Part shown: positions 1 through 7,135 of the stretch, piece after piece | How positions within the stretch are numbered: the stretch's first letter is position 1 | Layout: every line of letters begins with the position of its first letter | From: Baffinella frigidus | Taxonomy: Eukaryota > Cryptophyceae > Cryptomonadales > Baffinellaceae | Direction: 5' to 3' | Length of the DNA: 10,689 nt | Assembly (NCBI GenBank): GCA_026770585.1 | Contig: MU647539.1 | Span: 1 to 10,689, forward strand | Position numbers and translations under genes: made by a program | The notes under the pieces: model-generated | What the model was told of the DNA's origin: nothing | The model's database searches: none | The model's input: the letters and a program-made list of their open reading frames with translations, nothing else

Positions 1-245
1 GCCTATTCCACACACAGTTGCCCCCGTGCACGTTCCTTCGAGCGGATGGCAGGTGGGGCAAAAATGTGTGAACCACTCTCCTTGCAGGCCAGGCAAGGAA
101 AGCAGACATCCCCTCCACCACCTAGGCCCCCACATTGCGTGGTGAGAAAAAGCCCTTCGATGGTGTCTACCCCCACCTCAAGGTCCCCTGTTTGGTCTCA
201 GTCAGATCATAGTGATGGACCACTGAGACCGCGCCCATCAAGCTG
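1..245 (+). repeat. Dispersed repeat, copy A (partial at window edge)
   Basis: Aligns with the reverse complement of 6128-6454. Shared landmarks include CCACTCTCCTTGC, CTCCACCACCTAGGCCCCCAC, TGAGAAAAAGCCCTTC, TGGTGTCTA, AAGGTCCCCTG and GGTCTCAGTC. It ends with a hairpin whose arms are GGTCTCAGT (194-202) and ACTGAGACC (222-230). An ATG-initiated 85-codon frame (46-303) crosses it, but small indels between the copies break any shared frame, so I treat it as non-coding or decayed. It probably extends left of the window. Confidence 0.7.
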
Positions 246-357
246 CAGACAAAAGTCGAGATTGGGACGTCTCAAAGCAAAAGTGGAACCTCTGTTAACT
301 TAAGAAGTAACAGTGGATTACGAGCCTCGTACTGGATGATTACGAGCTCGTACGGAT

Positions 358-1128
358 TATCAGGGGTTGCGGTAAATGTGCAATGCTAGGTGACGAAGTC
401 CTCCAAAAGGACAGTTCTTGGTCGATTTTTGTCGTTTAAAGTTCAGGATCCACAAGAGGGGCCTCGCTCCAGCTGCCCACGAAGTGGCGAGAAAATCGGC
501 TGACGGCAACCCTGCCTAATCTGCGCACGAAGATGGCCCTTTGAGCCATTTTCGGCTCTCGGGAAAATCCAAATGTGCACCTTGAATTGACGATCACACG
601 TCCTTAGAAATTAGTACCAGTGAGCTTTTAAAATAACAAAATTGATTAGAGATTAGACATTTAGCCGGACACGACAGAAAGACAAAAAATCTTGGTTTGA
701 ATCCTTCGTTCAGAATGAACGATGGGTCTGGGGCGGGATCCGGGCTGGGTCGACGCAGGGGCCCGGGAATCGAGCGGGTCCGTACAATAGCTCGGTAGCT
801 AGGAGAGGATCGTCTGCGCTCGGCGCTGGTTGGGTTGCTCAGCTAGCTGCCGTGCCTCGGCCAGCCTTGCGCATTTCGTCACCCAGATCTCCACCATTTC
901 GCCGCCCGTCAAATCGCCGAGGCGCGCAGCGGCGCGGCAAGTTGTCCGACGATCGAGCTGAAACTTTCAATCCGGGGGTTTCTCGGTGCGCTGAGCAGGA
1001 TGCGCGCATCACCTTCGCCGCCTCACCGCGCCATGGCGGTGTAAAGCGACTAAAAAATTGAATTTTTGAGCCTCAAAAATCTCGATTGCACAATTAAAAC
1101 TATTGCACATTTACCGCAACCCCTGATA
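358..1128. repeat. Segment bounded by a 27-bp inverted repeat
   Basis: 358-384 and 1102-1128 are perfect inverted copies of a 27-bp sequence containing CAGGGGTTGCGGTAAATG. They enclose about 720 bp. No transposase, long ORF or target-site duplication is visible, so a non-autonomous terminal-inverted-repeat element is only a possibility. Inside, near 1060-1081, is a further hairpin (ATTTTTGAG facing CTCAAAAAT). 600-720 is AT-rich and 720-1030 is GC-rich. I see no gene in it. Confidence 0.6.
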
Positions 1129-1219
1129 CTGAATTTATTCAAGAGGTTTCGCCGTTATTGCCTTCGTAACCCGTGCCATTACCCAGACTATGTCGGTCCA
1201 TTATTACTGGGCCATTGTA

Positions 1220-1264
1220 GACTACCGGTACGAGTAGTCGGTACGACTACTCGTACCGGTAGTC
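1220..1264. repeat. Hairpin with 20-bp perfect arms
   Basis: Arm GACTACCGGTACGAGTAGTC (1220-1239) faces its exact complement at 1245-1264 with a 5-nt loop GGTAC. It is built from the GTAC, CCGG and CGTACG words that recur in the window. Confidence 0.9.
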
Positions 1265-1271
1265 GGGGGTT

Positions 1272-1386
1272 TTGCCCTGCAGGCTCAGACTCGTACACGT
1301 ATGGTACGAGTACGACTCGTACGAGCTCGTACGAGTTCGTACCATAAGGATACGTGTACCGGTACGAGTCTGAGCCTGCAGGGCAA
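1272..1386. repeat. 115-bp nested palindrome
   Basis: Outer arms 1272-1296 and 1362-1386 are perfect 25-bp complements. Inside them TATGGTACGA faces TCGTACCATA, and the centre holds a perfect 22-bp palindrome at 1315-1336 made of CTCGTACGAG units. The whole could extrude as a cruciform. It lies 7 bp from the hairpin at 1220-1264. Reading frames crossing it are by-products of the palindrome. Confidence 0.9.
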
Positions 1387-1428
1387 TAATTCTGCCAGCA
1401 ATTGTATCCATAAAGCCAAGAAAACTCC

Positions 1429-1446
1429 GTGTCCTCGATAGGACAC
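1429..1446. repeat. Short perfect hairpin
   Basis: GTGTCCT (1429-1435) faces AGGACAC (1440-1446) around CGAT. A related GTCCCCGATAGGAC follows at about 1465-1478. Confidence 0.7.
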
Positions 1447-1549
1447 GGCATGGCTGTCCCCGCAGGTCCCCGATAGGACGCAGCCGCGACGCGAACGAGC
1501 TCGCAGCTGCAGAATGAGGCCGTCCCAGCGTCGTGTGAAAAAGAAGAAA

Positions 1550-1584
1550 AAGGGGGGCGCTCCTGAATAAGGGGGGCGCTCCTG
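1550..1584. repeat. Two direct copies of a G-rich 16-mer
   Basis: AAGGGGGGCGCTCCTG occurs at 1550-1565 and 1569-1584, a 19-bp period. Confidence 0.8.
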
Positions 1585-2825
1585 TCACGTTTCGTTTTGA
1601 AAGACTCCAGAAATATCATGATAGATGAAAGCTGTGTGGTAAAATTGCAATCTGGGAAACATGTAACTTCACGCTTGGAAGGTACACGCGTGTCTTAGGG
1701 GCGTGTTTCGTACGGGTGCAAAAGGGATGCTCGGGCGCCCCCTGCTGACATTATCCAAACGATCGCTGACATTCCCCAAACAATCGACGCTTCTACCGGT
1801 ACGAGAAGGACAAAGTTCAAACTCGTTTCGGAACAAACAAGAATCTGTCCTTCAAAAAAGGCGTAAGATAGCATCATTGTATGCCTAAAATAGCATACAC
1901 CCTTATCTTGCGCATCTGAAGCCTAAGATAGCGGGACAGCCCCTGGTTTGTTCCGAAATTTAATGGAACGATCTGGAAGGACAACGTTCCTTCCAAAGGG
2001 GGAAAGGACACTCTGGTGGTCTCTTGAGGCTGGACGCGATCGGGGGACAGGCGCTACAAATCGTAGGGATTTCATCATCAAGTGACCGTTCCTTATTTGA
2101 CACAAAAAGTAGGAACGTGAAACGTGTGAGTTTTACCACACAGCTGCTAGTTTTTTGTGTGTGTTTAGTCAACTTTGCCCTTCTTCACCGCACGTGTAGA
2201 CACTTACATGTATTCAGTAAACTGCCCCCCCAAAGATTCTAAAGTGGCCAGTTTCAAGTGGGGTTGACTTTAGCAAACATATCCGTGCACGCGGTGCAGC
2301 CGTCTTTGGGCGGGTCTAATATAAATTTGGGGTCCTGGAAGAGTGCTGGACACATCTTCGTGACCGAAGTCATGGACGTTGCGTCTTCATTTATCAACAT
2401 TTGGGATTAAAAACGGATATTAAATTGAGTGACCGCGTCTCAACTCACACACCCGCCCATCTATTGTCTTTAAAACCGACGTGCATTGATTTTCACTTCG
2501 AGCCTCGTACGAAAATTAAACATGCTCAAATTAAACATGCTCAACCCCCTAATTTGTACACAGGATGACGTAGACAGAACCTCGTGCCTGGCATAATCGA
2601 GGTTACTTTACCGTATCCTTACTTATCCTGGTACAAATGTACAACCCCACATGTAAATAGCCTCCTTCTAGAATGTCCATTGTTATTTCACGTCGTGATT
2701 ACGGTCGTGTTGACATATTTTTTTGGTTCACCAAAGGATCTAAAATAGTGGCCACCAAGAGTTCAAGAACTCGTGCATCCTCCTGCCACTACCTCATTCA
2801 ACAGCAAGCTCCACAAGACACGATA
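1585..2825. other. Intergenic stretch without a supported gene
   Basis: No frame starting with ATG looks protein-like here. Contents: a 13-bp inverted repeat (TTTCGGAACAAAC at 1826-1838, complement at 1946-1958) enclosing several TAAGATAGC-like words; a hairpin GGAAGG/CCTTCC near 1976-1995; a TATA-like ATATAAAT near 2320; and a repeated ATTAAACATGCTCAA at about 2515-2543. The last part may hold the promoter of RWP-RK copy 1. Confidence 0.5.
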
Positions 2826-3441
2826 ATGGTGGCAAGCACACCCACCCCCAGCATGGTGTTCCAAAAGTCTTCGCGCCACATCGAGGGCCACGTCCTCGTC
2901 TACGCTGACGACCTGAAGCGGATGTACCACCTCCCGCTTGCGGACGCCGCGGACAAGATCGGCCTGTGCCAGGTGCTTACCCCCGGTGCCTCTTGCTGCC
3001 AGCGCTTGATTTGCCCGCCTGTGCGGCGTCGCGCTCCCCGTTCGCGCGAGCGTCTCGTTGCTGACCTTGCTCCCCCTTCAGACCACATTCAAGAAAACAT
3101 GCCGTCGCCTCGGCATCGTGCATTGGCCGTACCAGAAGGGCGCCAAGCACCGCTCCGCATACCTGGCCGCGCAGATGGCCATGCCCCACCCTTCGGTGCG
3201 CACGCAGTCCCTCAGCGCGCCGGCAAGCAGCACGCCGTGGACAGCGCAGGAGCAAGACAGCGCGACGAACAACTCTGCTGTTGCGCCGGGGGGCATGAGG
3301 GGGGTGGAGCGGGGGGCGGGGGGGGAATGCATCGAGGCCGTGCTGGACTACCTCGACATGTGCGAGGTGGGGGGGCACTCCGACTTCCTCTTCCTCCTTC
3401 AGGACGAGCTTGTGCGAGATGGCCACTTCGCCAGCCCCTAG
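2826..3441 (+). CDS. RWP-RK domain transcription factor, copy 1 (two exons)
   Basis: Predicted 168-residue nuclear DNA-binding protein. Exon 1 is 2826-2972 (49 codons) and exon 2 is 3082-3441 (119 codons plus TAG), joined in frame across a GT-AG intron. Splicing restores an RWP-RK domain at about residues 26-75: a first helix (ADDLKRMYHLPLADAADKIG), then LCQ from exon 1 joined to TTFKKTCRRLGI from exon 2, then HWPYQK at 63-68. The family consensus in this last part is RWPxRK, so the first Arg is His and the Arg before Lys is Gln. A Ser/Thr/Gly-rich linker (about 80-130) leads to an acidic C-terminal segment (about 131-168) rich in Leu, Asp and Glu. The start is the ATG aligned with copy 2; the frame is open upstream to an ATG at 2673, so a form 51 residues longer is possible. 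If the 109-nt intron were retained, exon 2 would be read in the wrong frame. Family assignment is from motif recognition; the target genes are unknown. Confidence 0.8.
2973..3081 (+). other. GT-AG intron in RWP-RK copy 1
   Basis: 109-nt intron. The donor is CAG|GTGCTT and the acceptor is a pyrimidine run ending CCCTTCAG|ACC. Removing it joins LCQ to TTFKK and rebuilds the helix-turn-helix part of the RWP-RK domain without a frame change. Copy 2 has an intron at the same codon boundary. Its length is not a multiple of three and it has no stop in the exon 1 frame, so unspliced RNA would give a long frameshifted product. Inferred from sequence, with no transcript evidence. Confidence 0.8.
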
Positions 3442-3503
3442 TGGCTCGCGCGAAGGCGTTTTCCGCTCTGTAACACTAAGGGTTCGTGACTGTATGGGTA
3501 TCT

Positions 3504-3509
3504 AATAAA
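3504..3509 (+). promoter_or_regulatory. poly(A) signal of RWP-RK copy 1, next to a 3'UTR inverted repeat
   Basis: AATAAA lies 63 nt after the stop codon of copy 1. It overlaps the left arm of a 12-bp inverted repeat, TAAATGTCTCTC at 3506-3517 and its complement at 3571-3582, which could fold the 3' untranslated region or its downstream flank. Both the signal and the inverted repeat are conserved in copy 2. Whether this organism uses AATAAA is not known from the sequence. Confidence 0.5.
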
Positions 3510-3700
3510 TGTCTCTCTGTATCTAGGCTCCAGCGGTGCGCGACGCTCCCTCGCCAGATGAGGAGATCAGGAGAGACATTTAGGCTCCGCCTACTCAGGG
3601 CTTTTATATCCTCCTCACTAGATACCCCCTCGGTTCAATTCCAAGAAAAGGCTCTGGGTCCCAAGGGGGCTCTGTACATGCGCTGACAGCTGTCTCACAG

Positions 3701-3799
3701 CATTCTTTCTCTCTCTTTCTTTCTCTCTCTCTCTTTCTCATGCGTTGACAGCTCTCTCTCTCTCTCTCACACAATCTCTTTCTCTCTCTCTCTCTCGAG
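3701..3799 (+). repeat. CT-rich microsatellite with a 61-bp partial duplication
   Basis: Interrupted CT/CTTT tract. CATGCG(C/T)TGACAGCT occurs at 3678 and again at 3739, each followed by a CT run, so the tract contains a degenerate 61-bp tandem duplication. On the right it ends with GAGCTGTCTCGCAGCTG. Confidence 0.8.
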
Positions 3800-5015
3800 C
3801 TGTCTCGCAGCTGTAGGGATCTATAGCGACCTACGGAATGCAAGTTGGTACCCGTACTCCAAAGCAACGCCCGATCCGACGCATCCGGTAGAGCGGGCTT
3901 GGGTGCACCTCTCGTGCCCTCTGGTGAAGCTTGACGCTGCCGTGTTTTCGTGCTTGTTTCAATAAAGTGGCTTTTTCTCTCTTGGGTGTGTTCAAATTGA
4001 TGTTACAATGTTCATTAAAGCTCCATTAATTCGCAGTTCTCGCCTCAGCTCCTTCGAACTGCCCCACCCAGTGGACTACCACGGGGTTTCGTGAAACCCC
4101 CACAAGTGTTCGGCCACCAAGAAAGATTTCATGTTCCCGTTTTTTTTCAAACCCTCCACATTTCATCAGAACCTTGGTCAGATAGCGAGGGGTTAAACGG
4201 ATCTTTTCGATTCAGGTGCGAATTCAAAAAATGGTACCAGTCGCGTCCAGTTTGTACTGGGTTTCAGCTCCCGATGGGAGCTGAAGGCAATAAATACCTG
4301 ATCCATTTGCCCCCTCGCTATCCGAATAAGACGCTGGTAGTTATTCATCTACCACCTGTGCTCAACTAGGTGTACTAACACAGCGTAGATCTGCCGTTCT
4401 CGGACACTGAAAATTGGTGGACCAACAGCTAATCTGATCTTAGCTGCAGTATCACGACAATTGACGCGCCACGCCAGGTCGTAAGTCGGAATTTCAGCTA
4501 CAAGTCTCATTGTTAATTTGATGCCGCGTGGACGTGGAAACCTTGAAGCTTGGACGAGGAATTGCGTGTTCCAAGTTCTAGACACACTCATTTGTACCAC
4601 GAAAACAAAACGTTGCATTATGAAATTCCCACTGATGACCTGTTGTGGTCTACCGAACCACATGAAGTTTTTATGTTATGTTGAGTGGTTCTGATTCGTA
4701 CACCGCGCCAGGGCATATGTGGGATTTTCATACACATTCGGTCGCGCTAAGAGCGTGTAGATGCCTTATCGTGGTGCATGTTCTTAAAATTCCGCCAGCA
4801 AAGACCTCCAATTCCCAACACTTTTGGCGTGTTTCCCGAGAGAAATCAACTTCGCTCAAAGGTCGCGTAGTAAAATGAAAATTGGGGTTGTGACCTGGCG
4901 TGGAATGTTCTCTGCAACTCCTTTCCGAGGGGCAGGGTTGTCAAATGAGTTTAGTCAACTGTCCGCGAACCAGAGGGATTTAAAATGTTCTCGTGATCGT
5001 GTGGATATCTAGGAT
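3800..5015. other. Intergenic stretch with hairpins and weak ORFs
   Basis: AATAAAG near 3960 could be a poly(A) signal of an unseen transcript. Perfect hairpins: GGGGTTTC/GAAACCCC (4083-4100) and CAGCTCCC/GGGAGCTG around 4265-4283. A 12-bp inverted repeat, GATAGCGAGGGG at 4181-4192 and its complement at 4311-4322, encloses the second hairpin. A minus-strand ATG frame of 104 codons (4663-4349) and a divergent plus-strand frame of 66 codons (4678-4878) exist, but neither resembles a family I know; both could be chance. Confidence 0.4.
4349..4663 (-). CDS. Possible hypothetical protein, 104 residues
   Basis: ATG-initiated frame, not recognised. The C-terminal half mixes hydrophobic and charged residues in a protein-like way (for example LVAEIPTYDLAW and REIQ-like helices), with no obvious membrane segment, signal peptide or domain. 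No poly(A) signal or partner gene supports it, and a frame of this length can arise by chance. It may instead be an exon of a larger gene or nothing. Confidence 0.15.
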   Translation of the reverse strand: MWFGRPQQVISGNFIMQRFVFVVQMSVSRTWNTQFLVQASRFPRPRGIKLTMRLVAEIPTYDLAWRVNCRDTAAKIRLAVGPPIFSVRERQIYAVLVHLVEHRW

Positions 5016-5105
5016 CTAAGGGCACCCAAGGATGCAAGGTTATGAGGATTCCTCAGTAGATTCATGGAGGGGTCCTCATAACCTTGAGTCAGCAGGTGCC
5101 CTTAG
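5016..5105. repeat. Nested stem-loop of 90 bp
   Basis: Outer arms CTAAGGGCACC (5016-5026) and GGTGCCCTTAG (5095-5105), inner arms CAAGGTTATGAGGA (5035-5048) and TCCTCATAACCTTG (5073-5086), all perfect. This two-tier structure could be a miniature fold-back element or a structured RNA. It directly abuts the coding-like segment at 5106, and its right arm supplies the TAG that closes that frame upstream. Confidence 0.85.
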
Positions 5106-5267
5106 AGCCTGGATTTCGTCCAGTGGATTGTTCGGGAACATCCTGCCGAGATCAGAGCTGTTTTCAAAAGCGATTTCAGAGAAGAGGTGCCTGAGTTCTG
5201 GGAGTTGAACCATTCCAGAGTGCAGGTTTTTGAGAACCTCAACCCCCCCTCCTTACCCTTACCCTAA
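5106..5267 (+). pseudogene. Coding-like fragment running into telomere repeats
   Basis: An open frame of 53 codons without its own ATG. The translation has a protein-like composition (LDFVQWIVREHPAEIRAVF, then DFREEVPEFWEL, then VQVFENL) and ends NPPSLPLP-stop, where the last residues are encoded by telomere-like CCTTACCC. Aromatic, acidic and aliphatic residues alternate as in amphipathic helices. I do not recognise a family. It may be the remnant of an exon cut on the left by the stem-loop and on the right by telomere-like DNA, or a real last exon. Chance cannot be excluded for so short a frame. Confidence 0.35.
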
Positions 5268-5836
5268 ACCCGAAACCCGAAACTCTAGACCCTAAACCCT
5301 GAACCTTAAATCCTAAACCCTAAGCGCTAAACCCTAAGCGCCAAACCCTAAACCCTGAACCCTAAACAGTAACCCCTAAACCCTGAAACCGAAACCCTGG
5401 ACTATCCACCCTAAACCCTAAACCCCGAACCCCGAACCCCAAACCCTGAACCTTGAACCCTAAGCCCTAAACCCTAAGCCCTCAACTCTAAACACTAAAG
5501 CTTGATTCCTAAACCCTGAACCCTAAACCCTGAACCCTGAACCATAAACCCCAAACCCTTAACCCTCATCCCTAAATCCCAAACCCAAAACCTCAAAACC
5601 CAAATCCTGAACCCTAAACCCCAAACCCTATACCCTAAACCCTAAACCCTAAACCCTAAACCCTAAACCCTAAACCTTAACCTTAAACCCTAACCTCTAA
5701 CCACTAAACCCTAAACCCTGAACCCTACACCCTAAGCCCTAAACCCTGAACCCTAAACCCTGAACCCTAAACCATAGACCCTAAACCCTAAACCCACCAT
5801 CCTAAACCCTGAAGCCTAGACCCTAAACCCTAAACA
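5252..5836 (+). repeat. Degenerate telomere-like array I (CCCTAAA type)
   Basis: About 585 bp of CCCTAAA and variants (CCCTGAA, CCCCAAA, CCCTAAG). The purest run is near 5633-5674. All units have the same orientation, with the C-rich strand on plus. Non-telomeric DNA on both sides makes it interstitial or an old chromosome-end junction, unless the assembly joined fragments wrongly. Confidence 0.9.
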
Positions 5837-6127
5837 CGGGGTAGGTAGGAAAAACGGATTGATGCGGGGTGAGTAGCGGGGACGGACGTTTGGGGGGGTA
5901 TGCAGGGGGTGAGTCGCTTTGGGGGGAACAAAAGAAGGGGTGGAGGGGAGAGACGCTTGGTGTGGGGTAAGTAGCGAATCGAGGGGTTTCGCGAGGGAGG
6001 AAGGGGGGGGTGGTCCGGGACCTTTTGCGGCACCGGCGCCTCACAACCCTGTAGGATGCTGTCCTGATACCGCACGGTAGGGACATGAGTCGGCAGCTTA
6101 CGAGGAGGATACCCAGGGTCGCCACTG
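5836..6127. other. G-rich segment with repeated GGGGTRAGT words
   Basis: GGGGTAGGTAGG, GGGGTGAGTAGCG, GGGGTGAGTCGC and GGGGTAAGTAGCG occur near 5840, 5867, 5906 and 5964, embedded in G runs of 5-9. The words look like strong 5' splice donors but could equally be a decayed tandem repeat. No gene is supported on either strand; the long minus-strand frames are proline-rich products of C runs. Confidence 0.5.
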
Positions 6128-6454
6128 TAGCATGATGAGCGCGGTCTCGGTGTCCTGCTGCCAGGAGCGACTGAGACCAAGCAGGGGACCTTGGGGGGGG
6201 ATAGACACCACGGAAGTGTGAGTCTCGGTCGGACAGGTGATGAGTCTCAGTGGAGGCTTATTACCTGTCCGACCAAGGCTGCACAGAAGGGCTTTTTCTC
6301 ACATCGCAACGTGGGGGCCTAGGTGGTGGAGGGGGGTTTTGCTGCTCTTCTCGCGTGGCATAAGTGGCCCGCAAGGAGAGTGGTCCACACATACTTGCCC
6401 GGTCCGGCATACACTCGTAAGGAGGTGCGCGGGGCAATTATGTTTGGAGTAGGC
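6128..6454 (-). repeat. Dispersed repeat, copy B (inverted, with a 75-bp hairpin insertion)
   Basis: Minus-strand relative of 1-245. Differences are scattered substitutions, single-base indels, a replaced stretch near 6335-6365, and an extra segment at 6211-6285 that copy A lacks. No reading frame is conserved between the copies. It could be an old transposon fragment or an untranslated gene part; neither is shown. Confidence 0.7.
6211..6285. mobile_element. Small fold-back insertion inside copy B
   Basis: Present in copy B and absent from copy A, where CCCTTCGA runs straight into TGGTGTCTA. It has a perfect 12-bp stem, GGTCGGACAGGT at 6227-6238 and ACCTGTCCGACC at 6263-6274, with weaker outer pairing (GTGTGAG against CTGCAC). 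No clear target-site duplication is visible. The empty site in copy A supports insertion, but deletion from A is also possible. Confidence 0.45.
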
Positions 6455-6677
6455 AGAGGCCCTTGCGGGTGCTCTGCAGGGAGACATCGGGGAGTAATAC
6501 GCCGACCGGTCTGACCGGGTTTTGGCGGGAAGTTCCTTGATGAATCCCTCATTATGGGTAGTGGCAGTCTCTTGGGTAGGAAGGTGCTGGTGTAGACCCC
6601 GAATGCCTTCCTAAACTCGCCTCAATTCTGCGCCGTGCATTTCTCTTTCGAATAAAGTCAATAAGTGTCAATAAGTG
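6455..6677. other. Non-coding stretch with a poly(A)-like signal
   Basis: AATAAAGTCAATAAG near 6651 on the plus strand could end a transcript just before the second telomere-like region; AGTCAATAAGTG-like words are repeated there. No gene is visible upstream. The repeat at 6128-6454 may continue into this stretch. Confidence 0.35.
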
Positions 6678-7113
6678 ACTAAACACTAAACCGTAAACCA
6701 TAAACCCTCAACCCTGAACACTCAACCCTCAACCCTAGACCCTAGACCCTCAGCCCTTAACCCTCAATCCTCAATCCTCAACCCTCAACCCCCAACCCCC
6801 AACCCTAAACTCTTGTTTTGAGGGACCTCATTCCTGAAGCCTAACGTCTGAACCCTAAAACCTAAAGCCTGAAGCCTAAAGCCTAAAGCCTCAACCCTAA
6901 ACCCTCAACCCTAAACCCTCAACCTCAAACCCTAAACCCTATGGCCAACAACCTAAACCCTAAACCCTACACGCAATGAACGCGCCTTGTTTACCCGTAC
7001 CAACGGCGAAAACCAGCATAAACCCTAAAGCCTAAAACCTCAAGCCTAAAGTCTAAAGCCTCAATCCTAAACCCAACACCCGAACCCCTAAACCCTAACC
7101 CCTAATCCTCAAA

Positions 7114-7135
7114 CCCTAAACCCTTGTGTTTAGGG
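7114..7135. repeat. Telomere-repeat hairpin, first exact copy
   Basis: Left arm CCCTAAAC, loop CCTTGT, right arm GTTTAGGG, 22 bp in all. Telomere repeats turn from one orientation to the other here. A second turn, GGGTTTAG facing CTAAACCC, follows at 7154-7176 and restores the original orientation. Confidence 0.9.

Larger units (their letters stand above)
2826..3711 (+). repeat. Inverted segmental duplication, left copy (gene plus 3' flank)
   Basis: This segment matches the minus strand of 9171-10076. From 3189 to about 3711 I see one substitution (position 3630, T against C). 3133-3188 (56 nt) is strongly different from its 62-nt counterpart. The exon 1 core has three substitutions, and homology fades around the ATG. 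The right edge is in the CT microsatellite. The two copies point toward each other. Confidence 0.85.

Noticed and set aside
690-730. GGTTTGAATCC resembling a tRNA T-loop
   Set aside because: The adjoining bases do not pair into a T stem, and no acceptor or anticodon arm can be found around it.
1188-1619. Long minus-strand reading frames across the palindromes (up to 143 codons)
   Set aside because: Palindromic GTAC/CGTACG DNA lacks stops in several frames on both strands; the translation is Tyr/Arg/Ser/Thr repeats without domain character.
2316-2409. ATATAAAT followed by a short ATG frame at about 2371
   Set aside because: The frame is only 12 codons long and the TATA-like word is common in AT-rich DNA.
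2977-3426. Long frames antisense to RWP-RK copy 1, and their equivalents on the plus strand at copy 2 (9468-10148)
   Set aside because: They are shadows of GC-rich coding DNA; the spliced RWP-RK frame explains the sequence better.
3486-3686. 66-codon frame in the 3' flank, conserved in both copies (9408-9208)
   Set aside because: Conservation extends equally to non-coding neighbours because the duplication is recent. It overlaps the poly(A) signal; the single difference between copies is one substitution, which cannot show selection.
5252-5836. A true chromosome end inside the window
   Set aside because: Non-telomeric sequence continues on both sides and the repeats are degenerate; an interstitial or ancient array fits better unless the assembly is wrong here.
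5830-6180. Proline-rich minus-strand frames
   Set aside because: They are produced by C runs on the minus strand and lack any recognisable domain or start context.
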